A DNA stretch of 61,908 bases. Origin: JAGNZR01 sp051659505. GTDB taxonomy: Bacteria > Fusobacteriota > Fusobacteriia > Fusobacteriales > Fusobacteriaceae. Shown here piece by piece: positions 58,237 to 61,908 of the stretch. The stretch lies in assembly GCA_051659505.1 (NCBI GenBank), contig JBOFOQ010000001.1, positions 1 to 61,908 on the forward strand, in the 5' to 3' direction. Under the pieces are notes generated by a model. The model searched no databases. It was given only the letters and a program-made list of their open reading frames with translations, and was not told the origin of the DNA. The translations under genes were made by a program, and so were the position numbers. Position 1 is the stretch's first letter; each line of letters begins with the position of its first letter.

Positions 58237-59312
58237 TGGCAAAGGCAAAGGGAAGTACAACAGCAGTAACAGAGAGTAGCGACAAAAATAAAAGTTTAGA
58301 TTTAGCTTTAAAACAAATAAGAAAAGATTTTGGAGAAGGGTCAATTATGAAACTTGGAGAAAATCAACATATGGAAATTGGAACAATACCCACTGGAAGT
58401 ATAAAATTAGATTTAGCACTGGGAATAGGTGGAGTTCCAAGAGGAAGAGTAGTTGAGATATATGGTGCTGAAAGTTCAGGAAAAACAACGTTAGCTCTTC
58501 ACGTTATAGCAGAAGCCCAAAAAACAGGAGGAATTGCAGCTTTTATAGATGCAGAGCATGCGCTAGATCCTATATATGCTAAAGCTTTAGGAGTTGATAT
58601 AGATGAACTACTGATATCACAACCAGACTATGGAGAGCAAGCGCTAGACATAGCAGATGTGCTTGTTAGATCAGGGGCTATTGACGTAATTGTTATAGAT
58701 TCAGTAGCGGCTCTTGTCCCAAAAGTAGAGATAGACGGAGAAATGTCTGACCAACAAATGGGACTTCAAGCGAGATTAATGTCAAAAGCTTTAAGAAAAC
58801 TTACAGGAAATTTAAGTAAATCTAATACTACAATGATTTTTATAAATCAAATTAGAGATAAAATCGGTGGCTTTGGTTTTGGACCTCAAACAACGACAAC
58901 AGGAGGAAAAGCTCTTAAGTTTTACTCATCTATTAGAATGGAAGTGAAAAGAATAGGAAGTGTAAAACAAGGTGATGACATGATCGGTAACGAGGTTACT
59001 GTAAAAGTTACTAAAAATAAAGTGGCACCTCCATTTAAAGAGGCTTCTTTCCAAATAATGTACGGAAAAGGAATTTCAAGAGTGGGAGAGGTTTTAGATA
59101 TTGCTTTAGATAATGATATAGTGGCAAAATCAGGTTCTTGGTTTAGTTTTGGTGATATAAGAATAGGGCAAGGAAAAGAAAATGTAAAAATAAGATTAGA
59201 AACAGATAAAGAACTTCTTGAAAAAATAGAAGAAGAAGTTAATAAAGTTCTTTATACTGTAGATGTAGCTCATCATTCTGACTTAGAAGAAGATGCAGAA
59301 AATAATGAGTAA
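58236..59312 (+). CDS. recA: Recombinase A
   Basis: RecA forms filaments on single-stranded DNA, drives homologous recombination and triggers the SOS response. The 358-residue protein has SLDLALKQIRKDFGEGSIMK, Walker A GAESSGKTTLALHV near residue 69, DAEHALDP, VIVIDSVAALVPKVEIDGEM (Walker B), NQIRDKIGGFGFGPQTTTTG (loop L2) and GGKALKFYSSIRMEV. AGGAGG precedes the ATG, which overlaps the previous stop by one base (TAATG). recX follows with a 20-base overlap. No LexA-type operator is seen directly upstream, so it is transcribed with the LPS genes. Confidence 0.98.
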   Translation: MAKAKGSTTAVTESSDKNKSLDLALKQIRKDFGEGSIMKLGENQHMEIGTIPTGSIKLDLALGIGGVPRGRVVEIYGAESSGKTTLALHVIAEAQKTGGIAAFIDAEHALDPIYAKALGVDIDELLISQPDYGEQALDIADVLVRSGAIDVIVIDSVAALVPKVEIDGEMSDQQMGLQARLMSKALRKLTGNLSKSNTTMIFINQIRDKIGGFGFGPQTTTTGGKALKFYSSIRMEVKRIGSVKQGDDMIGNEVTVKVTKNKVAPPFKEASFQIMYGKGISRVGEVLDIALDNDIVAKSGSWFSFGDIRIGQGKENVKIRLETDKELLEKIEEEVNKVLYTVDVAHHSDLEEDAENNE

Positions 59313-59856
59313 CAGTTATATTTTAAGGAAAAATAAGATTTTATTTGAAAACAAAGTAGAGTTTACTCTTTCAAATTCAACTATTAATGAGTACTCCTTA
59401 AAAGAAAAAAAATCTATTTCAAAAGAAGAATATCTTGAAATAGTTAAAAAAGCAATGAAAAATTATGTGATATTTCTTTTAGCCAAAAGAGATTATTTTA
59501 AAAAAGATTTAGAGGATAAACTATTTATTAAATATAGGGAAAAAAAAATAGTTTTAGAAATAATTGAAGAAATGGAAAAACAAGAGTATTTAGATGACTA
59601 TAATATGTCTAAGCAATATATAAATTCTCATAAAAAAAGTGGGCGAAGGAAGTTAGAGTTTGAGCTAAAAAGAAAAAATATAGAAAGTTCTATAATAAAT
59701 ACTCTACTTGAAGAAAATGTACATATAGAAATAGAAGAGATAGAGAAAAAAGTAGAAAAAATGATAAAACAATCTCCTGAAAAAATATATGCGTCTTTAA
59801 TGAGAAAAGGATTTCAATATAAAGATATAAAAGATGCTATAGAAAGGAGGAAATAA
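59293..59856 (+). CDS. recX: RecX-family regulator of RecA
   Basis: RecX binds RecA filaments and limits their activity. The 187-residue protein is helical and Lys/Glu-rich, with the RecX repeat pattern YVIFLLAKRDYFKKDLEDKL, VLEIIEEMEKQEYLDDYNMS and KSGRRKLEFELKRKNIESSI. It overlaps recA by 20 bases; the start may also be the ATG at 59305. The recA-recX order with overlap is the standard arrangement, and this settles an otherwise weakly conserved sequence. Confidence 0.85.
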   Translation: MQKIMSNSYILRKNKILFENKVEFTLSNSTINEYSLKEKKSISKEEYLEIVKKAMKNYVIFLLAKRDYFKKDLEDKLFIKYREKKIVLEIIEEMEKQEYLDDYNMSKQYINSHKKSGRRKLEFELKRKNIESSIINTLLEENVHIEIEEIEKKVEKMIKQSPEKIYASLMRKGFQYKDIKDAIERRK

Positions 59857-60588
59857 ATGTTTGGTTTAATTCTAGTTACAATTGTAGGATTTTTAACTTT
59901 TACTTTTATAACGATATTTTGTTTTTCTAAAATATCGAAAATGAATGAGTACGATGGTATAAAATATGCGAGAGAAAAATTAAAAATGTTAGCAAATTTA
60001 GTACTAAAAGCAATAGGGACAGAAATAATAACAGTTTATGAAGATGAAGAAGATTTTAGAGCTTTAGACAGTGGAAAAGGGGTAGTTTTTATATCCAATC
60101 ATGCAAGTAATTTTGATATTCCGGTTTTGACTATTGCTATCCCTTTGGACATAGGATTTGTTGCAAAAAAAGAGATGGAGTCATGGATATTTTATGGAAA
60201 ATGGATGAAGGCAAGTGGGACAGTTTTTTTAGAACGAAAAAATCCTAGAAAAGGGATAGAAGGAATAAATAAAGCTATTGAAATAATAAAGAAAGGTCAT
60301 CCTCTTGTAATTTTCCCTCAAGGGAAAAGGAAGGCTAGCTTTGGAAAGGAAGAGTTTAAAAAAGGTAGTTTTAAATTAGCAATTTCCAGTGAAGGGATAA
60401 TTGTTCCTATTGTGTTAAAAGGAACTTCAAAAATACAAGCTTCCAGAGGAAAAATGGTATATTTTAACAAGAAGGTAACTGTGCATATAGGGAAGAGTAT
60501 AAAAACAAAAGAACTTTCAAAAGAAGAACTAAAAAATTTAAATGTAGTAGTAGAGGAAAAAATAAGATTGATATTTAATAAAAATTAA
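59857..60588 (+). CDS. plsC: 1-acyl-sn-glycerol-3-phosphate acyltransferase
   Basis: PlsC adds the second acyl chain to lysophosphatidic acid in phospholipid synthesis. The 243-residue membrane-associated protein has an N-terminal hydrophobic helix (residues 2-25), the catalytic SNHASNFDIPVL (H-x4-D) near residue 80, WMKASGTVFLERKNPRKGIE near residue 116, FPQGKRKASFGKEEFKKGSF near residue 152 and IVPIVLKGTSKIQA. AGGAGG lies directly before the ATG, and the gene follows recX without a gap. Confidence 0.94.
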   Translation: MFGLILVTIVGFLTFTFITIFCFSKISKMNEYDGIKYAREKLKMLANLVLKAIGTEIITVYEDEEDFRALDSGKGVVFISNHASNFDIPVLTIAIPLDIGFVAKKEMESWIFYGKWMKASGTVFLERKNPRKGIEGINKAIEIIKKGHPLVIFPQGKRKASFGKEEFKKGSFKLAISSEGIIVPIVLKGTSKIQASRGKMVYFNKKVTVHIGKSIKTKELSKEELKNLNVVVEEKIRLIFNKN

Positions 60589-60608
60589 ATATTAGGAAGG
60601 TGAATACT

Positions 60609-61622
60609 ATGATAATTTTAGGTATAGAAACCTCTTGCGATGAAACAGCGATAGCTATACTAAAAAATGGGAAGGAAATTTTATCCAATAAAATATCATC
60701 GCAAATTGAGATTCATAAAGAGTACGGCGGTGTTGTGCCTGAAATAGCTTCGAGACATCATGTGAAAAATATTGCTGCAATATTAGAAGAGGCTTTAGAA
60801 GAAGCTAAAATAACAATGAATGAAGTTGATTATATTGCTGTAACATATGCACCTGGTTTAATAGGAGCTTTGCTAGTAGGAATCTCCTTTGCGAAGGGGT
60901 TATCTTACGGCTATAATATCCCAATAATCCCTGTTCATCACATAAGAGCTCACATATATGCAAATTTCATAGAGCATGAAGTTAAATTACCTTGTATAGC
61001 TCTAGTAGTTTCAGGAGGGCATACTAATATAATACACATGGATAAAAAACATAATTTTCAAAATTTAGGTGGAACATTAGATGATGCTGTAGGTGAAAGT
61101 TATGATAAAATTGCAAGAGTATTAGGAATTGGATATCCTGGTGGTCCAGTAATAGATAAGATGTATTACTGTGGGGATAAAAGTTTTTTAAAAATTACAG
61201 AACCTAAAGTGAGTGAATATGATTTTAGTTTTTCTGGAATAAAGACTTCAGTTATAAATTTTGTGAATAAAAGTAAGATGAAAAATGAAAGTTTTAAAAA
61301 TGAAGATTTAGCTGCATCTTTTCAAGGAAAAGTTGTAGATATTTTAGTGAAAAAGTCATTAAAAGCAGCAAAGGACAAAAAAGTTGAAAGTATTATAATT
61401 GCAGGAGGGGTAGCTGCGAACTCATTACTGAGAGAAGAACTAAAATCAAAAGGGAAAATGGTTGGTATAGAAGTATCTTTTCCGTCTTTGAAGTATTGTA
61501 CAGACAATGCTGCTATGATTTGTATGGCGGGATACTATAAATTGAAAAATCAAGGTGTGGGATGCTTAGCACCGCTGGATTTAAATGGAGTCGCAACATT
61601 GGATATAACTTTAGATAAGTAA
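60609..61622 (+). CDS. tsaD: tRNA N6-adenosine threonylcarbamoyltransferase
   Basis: TsaD, with TsaB and TsaE, transfers threonylcarbamoyl to A37 of tRNAs reading ANN codons. The 337-residue protein has ILGIETSCDETAIAIL at the start, EYGGVVPEIASRHHVKN, the metal site HHIRAHIYANF near residue 108, CIALVVSGGHTNIIHM near residue 132, and GGTLDDAVGESYDKIARVLG. ATG 60609 is chosen because AGGAAGGTGA (60594-60603) precedes it; the GTG at 60600 overlaps that site. A terminator follows. Confidence 0.97.
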   Translation: MIILGIETSCDETAIAILKNGKEILSNKISSQIEIHKEYGGVVPEIASRHHVKNIAAILEEALEEAKITMNEVDYIAVTYAPGLIGALLVGISFAKGLSYGYNIPIIPVHHIRAHIYANFIEHEVKLPCIALVVSGGHTNIIHMDKKHNFQNLGGTLDDAVGESYDKIARVLGIGYPGGPVIDKMYYCGDKSFLKITEPKVSEYDFSFSGIKTSVINFVNKSKMKNESFKNEDLAASFQGKVVDILVKKSLKAAKDKKVESIIIAGGVAANSLLREELKSKGKMVGIEVSFPSLKYCTDNAAMICMAGYYKLKNQGVGCLAPLDLNGVATLDITLDK

Positions 61623-61660
61623 AAATAAAGTGTTGTAAAATTAAAATAATTAAAAAAGAG

Positions 61661-61694
61661 ATCTGTGTACAATTGGTGTATATAGATTTTTTTT
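61661..61694 (+). terminator. Terminator after tsaD
   Basis: ATCTGTGTAC (61661-61670) pairs with GTATATAGAT (61678-61687), including two G-T pairs, and continues into T residues. Confidence 0.8.
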
Positions 61695-61779
61695 ATTGAT
61701 TAATGTAAAGGGATTATTATATATTATTATTGAAAAAAATGGTGAGAACTAAAAAAATCAAAATAAATAAAAAAAAGTG

Positions 61780-61808
61780 TTGACGAAATATAACATCTAT
61801 GATATTAT
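61780..61808 (+). promoter_or_regulatory. Strong promoter at the window end, possibly of an rRNA operon
   Basis: TTGACG (61780-61785), 17 bases, TATTAT (61803-61808). Confidence 0.75.
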
Positions 61809-61814
61809 TTATCT

Positions 61815-61908
61815 TGTGCACGACAAAAGGTTGTGAGCACAAAAAGGACATTAACAACAGAATAGAGAAGAAAAAAAGTTTTTGAAAAAAAACAATGTCA
61901 AAACTCAG
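61815..61908 (+). other. Untranslated leader, resembles an rRNA operon leader
   Basis: The transcript starts near 61815 and contains a stem TTGTGC/GCACAA around GACAAAAGGTTGTGA, then GACATTAACAAC and TTTTTGAAAA words like those in pre-16S leaders. No ribosome site or frame is visible. The 16S gene itself would begin beyond the window, so this remains a guess. Confidence 0.4.

Overview
The window is a strongly AT-rich bacterial chromosome segment, most likely from a member of the Fusobacteriota (Cetobacterium/Fusobacterium-like). The genes combine a Gram-negative envelope (outer-membrane protein, fimbrial usher, three GT9 heptosyltransferase-type enzymes with a heptose-kinase-like protein) with gene orders and regulators usual in Firmicutes (mfd-mazG-rqcP-ispE-spoVG, GlpP antitermination, PRD regulators). 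PTS transporters, anaerobic glycerol-3-phosphate oxidation, superoxide reductase and rubredoxin indicate a sugar-fermenting anaerobe. The genus is inferred from gene content, not from a marker-gene comparison.

Layout. 1-4356: molybdenum block (MOSC protein, YqeB, a YqeC-MocA fusion, ModB, ModA), consistent with a selenium-dependent molybdenum hydroxylase lying upstream. 4561-9977: housekeeping run mfd-mazG-rqcP-ispE-spoVG and tRNA-Gln. 10112-10855: MipA/OmpV-type outer-membrane protein. 10891-11108: decayed IS66 fragment. 11184-11489: a 36-bp inverted repeat pair (31 of 36 matching) enclosing a perfect TTGACA-17-TATAAT promoter that faces the next operon; it looks like an invertible (phase-variable) promoter or a looping operator pair. 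11565-24583: a ten-gene chaperone-usher pilus operon with several unusual members: a half-length chaperone, a WG-repeat protein, a LysM protein and a 1728-residue modular adhesin with a pilin-like C-terminus. 24714-25283: a probable Crp-like gene interrupted by an in-frame stop. 25290-26778: a mobile-element graveyard, namely an IS66 copy with a perfect 8-bp target duplication, a nested MITE-like unit, and an IS-like relic whose Shine-Dalgarno sequence is buried in a 19-bp hairpin.

26822-28102: ArsB/NhaD-type transporter. 28374-34762: glycerol regulon (glpP, glpF, glpK, two FAD oxidoreductases, a DUF1667 protein) with leader hairpins ahead of glpF and of the dehydrogenase, fitting GlpP antitermination. 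34848-35339: QueD-like protein lacking the usual catalytic Cys. 35511-39802: malX-malY-like pair with a PRD-type regulator, preceded by a 7-bp tandem repeat array. 40216-45212: RpiR regulator, GH38 alpha-mannosidase and a glucose-family PTS EIIBC. 45353-51466 (minus strand): Ula-type PTS IIA/IIB/IIC with PfkB kinase, class II aldolase and a PRD/EIIA regulator, predicted to take up and cleave an unidentified sugar.

51525-61622: truA, GNAT, an oxygen-defence cluster (PerR-like regulator, superoxide reductase, rubredoxin), tRNA-Met, an LPS-core block (three GT9 enzymes, WaaY-like kinase), then recA-recX-plsC-tsaD. The window ends just after a strong promoter whose transcript resembles an rRNA leader.

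The most noteworthy system is the pilus operon with its putative promoter switch. No site-specific recombinase gene is present in the window.
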